A DNA stretch of 64,000 nt, from the NCBI GenBank assembly GCA_041397725.1, contig JAWKVZ010000006.1:1-64000 (forward strand), given 5' to 3'. The position numbers and the translations under genes are program-made. Below the pieces are notes generated by a model, which worked only from the letters and a program-made list of their open reading frames with translations, did no database searches and was not told the DNA's origin. This stretch comes from JAGRKR01 sp041397725. GTDB lineage: Bacteria > Pseudomonadota > Alphaproteobacteria > Rhizobiales > Hyphomicrobiaceae. This document shows, in pieces, positions 17,155 through 24,649 of this stretch; position 1 is the first letter of the stretch; each line of letters starts with the position of its first letter.

Positions 17155-18981
17155 CTATTCCGCGGCGGCCGCCGCCTTGCCGCCGGCCAGATGCGCGCGC
17201 ACCCCCTGCCGGACGAACTCGGCCGTCATGGGCATGCCGTCGAAGTTGAGCATCGGCACCAGCTTCTCGGCGGCGATCCCGCCCTCGATCATGAGTAGAC
17301 TGCGCATCTGCCCATCGCGGTTCTGCTCGACCACGAACACGCGCTCGTGCGCCTCCGCGAAGCGACGGACCTCATCGCTGAACGGGAAGGCCTTGAGCCG
17401 CATGGCGTTGACGCGAACGCCGTCGCGCTCGAGGAGATCGAGCGCTTCCTTCACCGCTGGCCGGGTCGCACCGAAATAGATGATGCCGGTGGTGGCATCG
17501 TCGTGGCGCATCTCGATCTCCGGCTTCGGCACCAGTGCAGCCGCCGTCTCGAACTTGCGCGCCAGCCGTTCCAGCACCTCGGCGTGAACATTGCCGTCCT
17601 CGGTGTAGCGGGCATTGGCATCGTGAGAGGTGCCGCGCGTGAAATAAGCGCCCATGCTCTCGTGCGTGGCCGGGATCGTGCGGTAGGCGATGCCGTCGCC
17701 GTCCACGTCCTGGTAGCGCCCCCACGGCCGCCCCTTGGTCTTGGCGAAGGCCTCGAGCTGCTCACGGTCGAGCAGCTTGCCCCGGTCGTGCCGGTAGCCC
17801 TCGTCCCACTGCAGGGCATCACACAGCCAGTCGTTCATGCCGATATCGAGATCGCTCATGACGATGACGGGCGTCTGCAGCTGATCCGCCAGGTCGAACG
17901 CCGTCGGGCTCATGGCAAAGCATTCGTTGGGATCGGCCGGGAACAGCAGCACGTGCTTGGTGTCGCCGTGCGAGGCGAACGCGCACGAGAGGATGTCGGA
18001 CTGCTGCGTGCGCGTCGGCATGCCGGTCGACGGCCCGCCGCGCTGCACGTTGTAGAGCACCACGGGGACCTCGGCGAAGTAGGCGAGGCCTAGAAACTCG
18101 CTCATCAGGGAGATGCCCGGTCCCGACGTCGCCGTGAAGGCGCGGGCGCCGTTCCAGCCTCCGCCGATGGCGACACCGATCGCCGCCAACTCGTCCTCCG
18201 CCTGCACGATGCCGTAGAGCTTGCGCCCGTCTTTGTCGACGCGGAAGCGCTTGGCGTAGCGCTCGAAGGACTCGGCCAGAGAGGTCGACGGCGTGATCGG
18301 ATACCAGGCGCACACCGTTGCGCCCGCATAGACCGCACCGAGGCCGGCAGCCTCGTTGCCGGAGACGAGGATCTTGCCCTTCGCACCCTGCGCCGGGCGG
18401 ACCGCGAGCGGCAGCGGGCAGGTGAAATGCTCCAGCGCATAATCGCGCCCCAGCGCGATCGCCTGCATGTTCGCCTCGACCAGCTTCGCCTTGGACCTGA
18501 GCTGGTCCTCCACCACGCGCCGGATCACCTCGACGTCGATGCTGAGCAGCGCCGACAAGGCGCCGACGTACATCATGTTCTTGAAGAGCTGGCGCTGGCG
18601 CGGATCGCTCCAGTGCTCGGCGCAGATCTGGGCCAGCGGGATGCCCAGCACGGAGATGTCGGAGCGCTGGAATACGCGCGGCATGCTCGAATCGTAGAGC
18701 AGCCAGCCGCCGGGTACGATGGCCGCCAGATCGTCCTTGAAGGTCTGCGGGTTCATCGCGACCATGATGTCGATGCCTTCGCGGCGGCCGAGATAGCCGG
18801 CCTCGCTGACGCGCACCTCGTACCAGGTTGGCAGCCCCTGGATGTTGGACGGGAAGATGTTCTTGGGGCTGACGGGCACGCCCATGCGGAAGATGCTCTT
18901 GGTCAGCATGAGATTGGCACTGGCCGAGCCCGAGCCGTTGACCGTCGCGATCTTGATGACGAAGTCGTTGATGCCGCTCAT
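17155..18981 (-). CDS. 2-oxoacid:ferredoxin oxidoreductase, fused gamma-alpha subunit
   Basis: KorA-type subunit of 608 residues in which the gamma domain (about 1-190) precedes the alpha/pyrimidine-binding domain (from about 200). In the gamma part, VNGSGSASANLMLTKSIFR stands where GxGGQG is usual. In the alpha part, SGNEAAGLGAVYAGA and AWYPITPSTSLAESF are the family signatures. The ATG at 18981 overlaps the stop of the upstream flavoprotein gene (ATGA), so I reject the longer frame to 19074. Together with the downstream beta subunit it forms an alpha2beta2 or larger cytoplasmic enzyme. Confidence 0.9.
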   Translation of the reverse strand: MSGINDFVIKIATVNGSGSASANLMLTKSIFRMGVPVSPKNIFPSNIQGLPTWYEVRVSEAGYLGRREGIDIMVAMNPQTFKDDLAAIVPGGWLLYDSSMPRVFQRSDISVLGIPLAQICAEHWSDPRQRQLFKNMMYVGALSALLSIDVEVIRRVVEDQLRSKAKLVEANMQAIALGRDYALEHFTCPLPLAVRPAQGAKGKILVSGNEAAGLGAVYAGATVCAWYPITPSTSLAESFERYAKRFRVDKDGRKLYGIVQAEDELAAIGVAIGGGWNGARAFTATSGPGISLMSEFLGLAYFAEVPVVLYNVQRGGPSTGMPTRTQQSDILSCAFASHGDTKHVLLFPADPNECFAMSPTAFDLADQLQTPVIVMSDLDIGMNDWLCDALQWDEGYRHDRGKLLDREQLEAFAKTKGRPWGRYQDVDGDGIAYRTIPATHESMGAYFTRGTSHDANARYTEDGNVHAEVLERLARKFETAAALVPKPEIEMRHDDATTGIIYFGATRPAVKEALDLLERDGVRVNAMRLKAFPFSDEVRRFAEAHERVFVVEQNRDGQMRSLLMIEGGIAAEKLVPMLNFDGMPMTAEFVRQGVRAHLAGGKAAAAAE

Positions 18982-20813
18982 TTGATGTAAGCCATGTGAT
19001 GGTTGAGGCAGGCCTTGGCCGCCTGCGCCTCGACGAACGTGAACTTCTGCATGTCCCAGGCGCCCGTCGGGCACCGCTCGGCGCAGAGGCCGCAGTGCAG
19101 GCAGACATCCTCGTCCTTGGCCATGATCCGACCGGTCTTGAGCCGATCGGAAACGTAGATGTCCTGCGCCTGATTGCTCGACGGCACCCTAAGGCCGGCG
19201 CGCAGCTCGGCCTCCGGCGCGTTGTCGGTGAAGTTGATGCAATCGACCGGACAGATGTCGACGCAGGCGTCGCACTCGATGCACAACGAGCGCGTGAAGA
19301 CGGTCTGCACGTCGCAATTCAGGCAGCGATGCGCCTCCTTGAGCGCAAGCTGATCGTCATAGCCGAGCTCGACTTCCACTTTCAGATTGCGCAGCGAGAC
19401 ATTGAGGTCGGCATGCGGCACCGGCACCCGCCGCTCGGGCGAGAAATCGTTGTCGTACGACCACTCGTGAATGCCCATCTTCTGGCTGACGAGAGTCGAT
19501 GCGGAGTTGGGGCGCTTGGTGAGATCCTGGCCGCGGCAATACAGGTCGATCGAGATCGCCGCCTTGTGGCCGTGAGCGACGGCCCAGATGATGTTCTCGG
19601 GTCCCCAGGCGGCATCGCCGCCGAAGAACACACCCGGGCGGGTCGACATCATCGTCGCCTTGTCGACCGTGGGCATCTCCCATTCGTTGAAGGTCAGGCC
19701 GATGTTGCGCTCGATCCAGGGGAAGGCGTTCTCCTGGCCGATGGCCATCAACACGTCGTCACAGGGGATATCGATCTCTTCGCCGGTCGCGATGAGCTTG
19801 CGGCGGCCATCCGTGTATTCCGCCCGCATCTTTTCGAACCGGACGCCGACGAGGCGCCCCTTGTCGAGCAGGAATGCCTTGGGATTGTGGTTGTCGAGGA
19901 TCGGAATGCCCTCGTGCTCGGCCTCCTCGATCTCCCAGTCCGACGCCTTCATGTCCTTGCGCGGGCTGCGCACGGTGACCGTCACATGCTCGGCACCGAG
20001 GCGCAGCGCGGTGCGGCAGCAATCCATCGCCGTGTTGCCGCCGCCGATCACGACGATGCGCTTGCCGACCTTCTCCACGTGACCGAAGGCGACCGAGGTC
20101 AGCCAGTCGATGCCGATGTGGATGTTCTTGTCGGCCTCGGCGCGACCGGTAATGGACAGGTCCTTGCCCTTGGGCGCACCGGTGCCGACGAACACCGCGT
20201 CGAACCCTTCGTCGAGCACCGCCTTGAGGCTCTTGATCTCGTGCCCGAAACGGGCCTCGAGACCCATCGAGACGACGCGACCGACCTCCTCGTCGAGCAC
20301 CTCGACCGGCAGGCGGAAGGACGGGATGTTCGTGCGCATCAGGCCGCCGCCCTGCGGGTCCTTCTCGAAAAGCACGCAGGTGTAGCCAAGCGGCAACAGA
20401 TCGCGGGCAACCGTCAGCGCGGCCGGGCCGCCGCCGATCAGGGCGACGCGCTTGCCGTTCCGCTCGGCCGGAGCCTTGGGAATGAAGGCATCGATCTCAC
20501 CCTTGTGATCGGCCGCCACGCGCTTGAGGCGGCAGATCGCGACGGGCTTCTCCTCGACACGGCCGCGACGGCAGGCAGGCTCGCACGGCCGGTCACAGAC
20601 CCGGCCGAGGATGCCTGGAAAAACATTGCTCTCCCAGTTCAACAGATAGGCCGCTGCATAGCGGCCCTGGGCGATCAACCGGATGTACTCCGGCACCGGT
20701 GTGTGCGTTGGACACGCCCACTGGCAATCGATCACCTTGTGGAAGTAGTTGGGGTCTTCAATGTCGGTTGGGGAAACCCCGCGGCGCTCCAGCGCGGCTG
20801 AGGCTTGCGACAT
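18978..20813 (-). CDS. GltD-like FAD/NAD(P) oxidoreductase with C-terminal 2[4Fe-4S] ferredoxin domain
   Basis: Probable electron-transfer partner of the adjacent 2-oxoacid oxidoreductase, linking NAD(P) to ferredoxin-level electrons. It has 611 residues. The N-terminal iron-sulfur domain contains CQWACPTHTPVPEYI and RVCDRPCEPACRRG, the FAD site is VALIGGGPAALTVARDL, and the NAD(P) site is IVVIGGGNTAMDCCRTALRL. The C-terminal two-cluster ferredoxin has CIECDACVDICPVDC and CLHCGLCAERCPTGA. GltD itself (about 480 residues) has no such C-terminal domain. It is first gene of the operon and coupled by ATGA to the next. The direction of electron flow is an inference. Confidence 0.88.
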   Translation of the reverse strand: MSQASAALERRGVSPTDIEDPNYFHKVIDCQWACPTHTPVPEYIRLIAQGRYAAAYLLNWESNVFPGILGRVCDRPCEPACRRGRVEEKPVAICRLKRVAADHKGEIDAFIPKAPAERNGKRVALIGGGPAALTVARDLLPLGYTCVLFEKDPQGGGLMRTNIPSFRLPVEVLDEEVGRVVSMGLEARFGHEIKSLKAVLDEGFDAVFVGTGAPKGKDLSITGRAEADKNIHIGIDWLTSVAFGHVEKVGKRIVVIGGGNTAMDCCRTALRLGAEHVTVTVRSPRKDMKASDWEIEEAEHEGIPILDNHNPKAFLLDKGRLVGVRFEKMRAEYTDGRRKLIATGEEIDIPCDDVLMAIGQENAFPWIERNIGLTFNEWEMPTVDKATMMSTRPGVFFGGDAAWGPENIIWAVAHGHKAAISIDLYCRGQDLTKRPNSASTLVSQKMGIHEWSYDNDFSPERRVPVPHADLNVSLRNLKVEVELGYDDQLALKEAHRCLNCDVQTVFTRSLCIECDACVDICPVDCINFTDNAPEAELRAGLRVPSSNQAQDIYVSDRLKTGRIMAKDEDVCLHCGLCAERCPTGAWDMQKFTFVEAQAAKACLNHHMAYIK

Positions 20814-21139
20814 TCGTTCCTCCCGAATTCTGGCCCGGCCTTGCCTGACCGTGGCGCGGTGCTTGATACTGCCAATTGGACGTCATGTCTCACAATTTAT
20901 TCTTCAAAGTGATGTGACCGCTGTCAATCCGCCATTGACTGCGTCGCCACTCACCCGTGGATGGCGGTAAACCATCCTTTAGCCTCCGTGCTCCAGCCGG
21001 TCACCACTGACGTGCATCAGGTAGCAGTTGCGCTTGCCCGTCGGCACTGAGATGCTGGCCAGCGCCGATCACGGCACCAGCTGATGTCAGGCTCGGACCG
21101 CAGAGGCAACCACTTCCTCACGTCTTTCCAACAGGGGAT
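20814..21139. other. Divergent intergenic region, 326 nt
   Basis: Contains an AT-rich core (about 20865-20935) with a good leftward promoter candidate for the oxidoreductase operon. The rightward start of the monooxygenase-fold gene lies at its right end. No small gene is seen in it. Confidence 0.6.
20899..20927 (-). promoter_or_regulatory. Putative promoter of the 2-oxoacid oxidoreductase operon
   Basis: On the minus strand TTGACA (complement of 20922-20927) is followed after exactly 17 nt by AAGAAT (complement of 20899-20904) in an AT-rich stretch. It lies about 90 nt upstream of the flavoprotein start. Confidence 0.5.
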
Positions 21140-21505
21140 ATGGCGATGATTGCCGTCATCTTCGAGGTCTGGCCGGCCGATGGTCGCAAGGAGAGCTACC
21201 TCGGCCATGCCGCCCGCCTCAAGGCGGAGCTCGAGAAGGCCGACGGCTTCATTTCCGTCGAGCGGTTCGAAAGCCTCACCGAGCCCGGCAAGATGCTGTC
21301 CTTGTCGTTCTGGCGAGACGAGGCCGCCGTGGCCGCCTGGCGCAACCACCAGGGGCACCGCGCCACGCAGGCTGCCGGGCGCAACGGCATTTTCAAGGAT
21401 TATCGGCTCCGGGTGGCCGGTGTCATGCGCGACTACGGCATGACCGAGCGCCGGGAGGACGCCCCGCAGGACAGCCGCGCCGCCCATTCCGACCAGGCAC
21501 GCTGA
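21140..21505 (+). CDS. Antibiotic biosynthesis monooxygenase (ABM) fold protein
   Basis: Small dimeric alpha-beta barrel protein of 121 residues with the ABM pattern: FEVWPADGRKESYLGHAARL, ADGFISVERFES and LSLSFWRDEAAVAAWRNH. Members include cofactor-free quinone-forming oxygenases and heme-degrading enzymes, but many are uncharacterised. The last 20 residues are polar and probably disordered. Start at 21140 follows AGGGG; an ATG two codons later is equally possible. Convergent with the TRAP permease gene. Confidence 0.8.
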   Translation: MAMIAVIFEVWPADGRKESYLGHAARLKAELEKADGFISVERFESLTEPGKMLSLSFWRDEAAVAAWRNHQGHRATQAAGRNGIFKDYRLRVAGVMRDYGMTERREDAPQDSRAAHSDQAR

Positions 21506-21517
21506 CGGGCGGTTTTC

Positions 21518-21539
21518 CCGTCGCGTCGGTGCGCGACGG
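21518..21539. terminator. Hairpin between convergent genes
   Basis: An 8-bp stem CCGTCGCG / CGCGACGG with a 6-nt loop fills the short gap between the ABM-protein and TRAP-permease stop codons. An overlapping alternative stem (GACGGG / CCCGTC, from 21504) flanks a TTTT run. Probably a shared transcript end. Confidence 0.45.
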
Positions 21540-23498
21540 TCACCGGGCGCTGTCCGTGGCCCTGCCCGGCCCACGCGTCGCGTAGCACCAGCCGATCAGC
21601 GCCGCGAAGAGGGAGAAGCCCGCCAGGTCGTACCAGACCCCCGGGAAGATGAGGACGCCCGCGGCAACCAGCGCCAGCAGGCGCTCCCAGGTCGCGAGCG
21701 GCCGCAGGAACCAGCCCACACACGCGAGGTTGATGGACACGATGCCGAAGGCGGCCGTGATGAACCGCCACATCGTGCCGAAGCCGTAGCCGCCGATCCC
21801 GAGCAACTCCGGCGAGTAGACGAACATGAAGGGCAGGATGTAGATCGGCAGGCCGATGATGAACGAGCGCCAGGCCGTGCGCATCGGCGGTGAACCGGCG
21901 ATGGCCGCCGCCGCGAACGACGCGATGGCGACAGGCGGCGTGATGTTCGACTTGGCGCCGCCGTAGAAGATGAACATGTGCGCCGCCATGAGCGGTACAC
22001 CCAGCTTCACCATGCCGGGCGCCAGCAGCAGCGCCAGGATGATGTAGGCGCCGGTGGCGGGCATGCCCATGCCGAGCACGATCGAGAACAGCATCGTCAA
22101 CAGCAGGATGGTGAAGAGCTGGCCGCCGGCCAGATCGAGGATGATCGCCGAGAGCCGCACGCCGATGCCGGTCTGCACGATGACGCCGACCAGGATGCCG
22201 CCGATCGTCACGGCAACCGTGATCTGGGCGATCATGCGGGGCGCCTGCGTGAACGTATCCCAGAGTATCCAGACGATGCGCCGCCGGCTCTCGCGGTCGA
22301 ATATGAGCAGCAGCACCAACAGCGATATGATCGCCCAGATGGCGCCACGCACCAGCGTATAGCCCTCCACGATAAAGTAGACCAGGGCCAGCAGCGGCAA
22401 GAGCAGGTAGCCGCGGGAGCGGAAGACGGCCACAAGGCTCGGGATGTCCGCCTCACGCATCGGCGCGAGCTTGAGCCGGCGGGCCTCGAGGTCCACTGTG
22501 ACGTAGGTGCCGATGTAGTAGAGGACAGCCGGCAGGATCGTGGCGACGGCGATGTCGGCGTAGGAGATTCCGGTCATCTCGGCCATGACGAACGCGGTCG
22601 CGCCCAGCACCGGCGGCGTCACCAGGCCGCCCGTTGAGGCCACCGCCTCGACCGCCGCGGCAAAGGTCGGATGGTAGCCGGCCGCCTTCATGGCCGGGAT
22701 GGTGAAGGACCCGGTCGTCACGACGTTACCGGCAGCCGTGCCGGACACGGAGGCCATGAAGGCGCTGGAGACGACGGCCGTCTTGGCCGGCCCGCCGACC
22801 CGCCTGCCCGTCAGTGCATTGGCCGCATCGGTGAAGAACCGGCCGGCGCCGGAGGCGATCAGGAGGGCGCTGAAGAACACGAAGTGAAAGATATAGCTCG
22901 CCGTCACGCCGAGCGGCGTTCCCCAGATCCCGAGCGTGGTGAGGTACATCAGCTCCATGACCTCGCCGAGAGACTTGCCGGCGTGCCAGAACGGATTGGG
23001 CAGGTGATTGCCGTACATGGCGTAGAGGATGCTGGCGAGCACGACGAACACCAGCACCCAGCCGGTCGTGCGCCGGGCGGATTCGAGGATGACGAGCATC
23101 AGACCGACGCTCAAGAGCAGCTCCAGGCCAGTCACTGGCTCGACGAACTGCAGCCGGCTCTGGACATAGGGAACATGGAGCACGAGGTAGGCGGTGGATG
23201 CCACCAGGAGGCCGATCACGGCCATGTCCCAGGCGATCGCCAGCCAGCGCCGGATACCGGTCAGCCCCGTGGCGGTGGTATCGAGAAACAGCACCGACAG
23301 AGCAAACGCGAGGTGCATCGGCCTGTGCATCTCAGGCACGGGCTCGCCCATATAACCCGTGTAGAGGTGATAGGCCGACATGGCGATGGCGACGAGGGAA
23401 GCCGCCTTCTTCAGGTCGAAGCCCTGAAAGAACGGAAGAATGTCATTCCGCCAGGATGGCAGACCTTCTCGATCAGCGACGCTCACGGATTGCCCCAC
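21540..23498 (-). CDS. TRAP transporter permease, fused 4TM/12TM (TAXI type)
   Basis: Fused small and large membrane subunits of a TAXI-type TRAP carrier, about 652 residues. The first third carries the small-subunit helices and the rest the DctM-like domain, with TAAGNVVTTGSFTIPAMKAAG, TGGLVTPPVLGATAFVMAEM and LGMGMPATGAYIILALLLAP as signatures. The start is GTG 23498 or, equally well placed after GGTGGGG, GTG 23486. It lies downstream of the TAXI binding-protein gene in a leftward operon, separated by a strong hairpin. Ligand unknown. Confidence 0.92.
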   Translation of the reverse strand: MGQSVSVADREGLPSWRNDILPFFQGFDLKKAASLVAIAMSAYHLYTGYMGEPVPEMHRPMHLAFALSVLFLDTTATGLTGIRRWLAIAWDMAVIGLLVASTAYLVLHVPYVQSRLQFVEPVTGLELLLSVGLMLVILESARRTTGWVLVFVVLASILYAMYGNHLPNPFWHAGKSLGEVMELMYLTTLGIWGTPLGVTASYIFHFVFFSALLIASGAGRFFTDAANALTGRRVGGPAKTAVVSSAFMASVSGTAAGNVVTTGSFTIPAMKAAGYHPTFAAAVEAVASTGGLVTPPVLGATAFVMAEMTGISYADIAVATILPAVLYYIGTYVTVDLEARRLKLAPMREADIPSLVAVFRSRGYLLLPLLALVYFIVEGYTLVRGAIWAIISLLVLLLIFDRESRRRIVWILWDTFTQAPRMIAQITVAVTIGGILVGVIVQTGIGVRLSAIILDLAGGQLFTILLLTMLFSIVLGMGMPATGAYIILALLLAPGMVKLGVPLMAAHMFIFYGGAKSNITPPVAIASFAAAAIAGSPPMRTAWRSFIIGLPIYILPFMFVYSPELLGIGGYGFGTMWRFITAAFGIVSINLACVGWFLRPLATWERLLALVAAGVLIFPGVWYDLAGFSLFAALIGWCYATRGPGRATDSAR

Positions 23499-23591
23499 CC
23501 AACATCCTGCTCGCGGCCGCCGCCATCACGTGCGAGGGCGTTTGCCGTGCCTCAGTCCCACCCCTTCGGTCACAGCGTTCTGGCGCCGGGC

Positions 23592-23617
23592 AGGCCCCGG
23601 CCGAGTGGCCGGGGCCT
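23592..23617 (-). terminator. Intercistronic hairpin between TAXI gene and TRAP permease gene
   Basis: A perfect 11-bp stem (AGGCCCCGGCC / GGCCGGGGCCT) with a GAGT (plus-strand) tetraloop starts 8 nt after the binding-protein stop. No U-tract follows on the minus strand, which favours mRNA 3'-end protection over termination. Confidence 0.65.
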
Positions 23618-23625
23618 ACTCATCG

Positions 23626-24582
23626 TCAGAGGGCACCTACCTCTTTCCAGTACTTCGCGGCGCCCGGGCAAAGCGGAGTACCGGGGATCTTCGCGGCCGT
23701 CTTCAGCGTGACGTAGCGGGTGGCCGCATGCGTGGCGTAGAAGTCCTTCCAATGCGTGTGCAGCATCTTCGTGACGTAGTACTGGTCCGCCTCGGAGCTG
23801 CCCGTGTTCATGAAAATGTAGGACACCGTGCCGAACGAGGGGACGGGCTTATCCTGTCCCTGATAGGTGCCGGCCGGGACAATGGCGCGGTCATAGCCGG
23901 GATTGAGCTTCTGAAGCTTGGCGAACGTGGCGTCATCGATCGGCAGCAGCATCGACGGCACCGAGCGCGCGGCATCGGCATAGGGGGCAGAGGGATAGCT
24001 GCTCATGGCGACGAAGCCGACGAAACGCCGGTCCTTCACACCATCGGAGCCGAAGACCTGGCCACCGACGGCACCCTGGACGTCAGTGAGCTTCATCCCA
24101 TGCACCTGGAGGTAGTGCACGAACGTGAAATTCGAGATCGTGCCGGGGGCCTGGTAAGAGAACTTCTTGCCCTTGAGATCGGCAGCCGCCTTGACCCCGC
24201 TGTCCTTCCTCACCAGGAGCTGGAAGGCGGCATGCGCGAACGTCTGGATGGCGCAGGTGTTGGAGATCGGCTTCGCAAACGGCTTCTCACCAGCCTTCGC
24301 GACAGGCGTCAGGACCGCGCTGGTCATGCCGATCGACTTGACGTTGCCGGAGACGCGAATGATGTTTGCGACGGCGCCACCGTTCTCGCTGTTGGCCTTG
24401 ACGCCGTCCTTCTGGAGCAGCGTCGCGAGCCAGCCGCCGATGATGTAGTAGCTGGTGTTGAGCGGACCAGTATAGATCGTAATCTGGTCGGGCTTGGCGT
24501 GTGCGGCGCTCGGCAGGGTGATGCTCGACCCGATGAGCGAAACGGCGCTCAATGCTGCGATAGCACGTCTGTTCAGTCTCAT
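23626..24582 (-). CDS. TAXI family TRAP transporter substrate-binding protein
   Basis: Periplasmic solute receptor of 318 residues. The signal peptide (about 1-28) ends at PSAAHAKPDQ, followed by ITIYTGPLNTSYYIIGGWLA, the typical TAXI N-terminus, and a C-terminal PLCPGAAKYWKE. ATG 24582 is preceded by GGGAG at 7-8 nt; the frame continues far upstream through the neighbouring glycosyltransferase gene but has no signal there. Works with the fused permease encoded downstream. Confidence 0.92.
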   Translation of the reverse strand: MRLNRRAIAALSAVSLIGSSITLPSAAHAKPDQITIYTGPLNTSYYIIGGWLATLLQKDGVKANSENGGAVANIIRVSGNVKSIGMTSAVLTPVAKAGEKPFAKPISNTCAIQTFAHAAFQLLVRKDSGVKAAADLKGKKFSYQAPGTISNFTFVHYLQVHGMKLTDVQGAVGGQVFGSDGVKDRRFVGFVAMSSYPSAPYADAARSVPSMLLPIDDATFAKLQKLNPGYDRAIVPAGTYQGQDKPVPSFGTVSYIFMNTGSSEADQYYVTKMLHTHWKDFYATHAATRYVTLKTAAKIPGTPLCPGAAKYWKEVGAL

Positions 24583-24649
24583 GCCCGACTCCCGTCTCTC
24601 TGGAAATTCCGCCTGGAGACGACAGGTTAGGTCAGTGGATGCGCCGAGT

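Noticed and set aside
20867..20885. TTGATACTGCCAATTGG considered as an FNR box
   Set aside because: Only one half-site fits; the second half is CCAAT instead of ATCAA.
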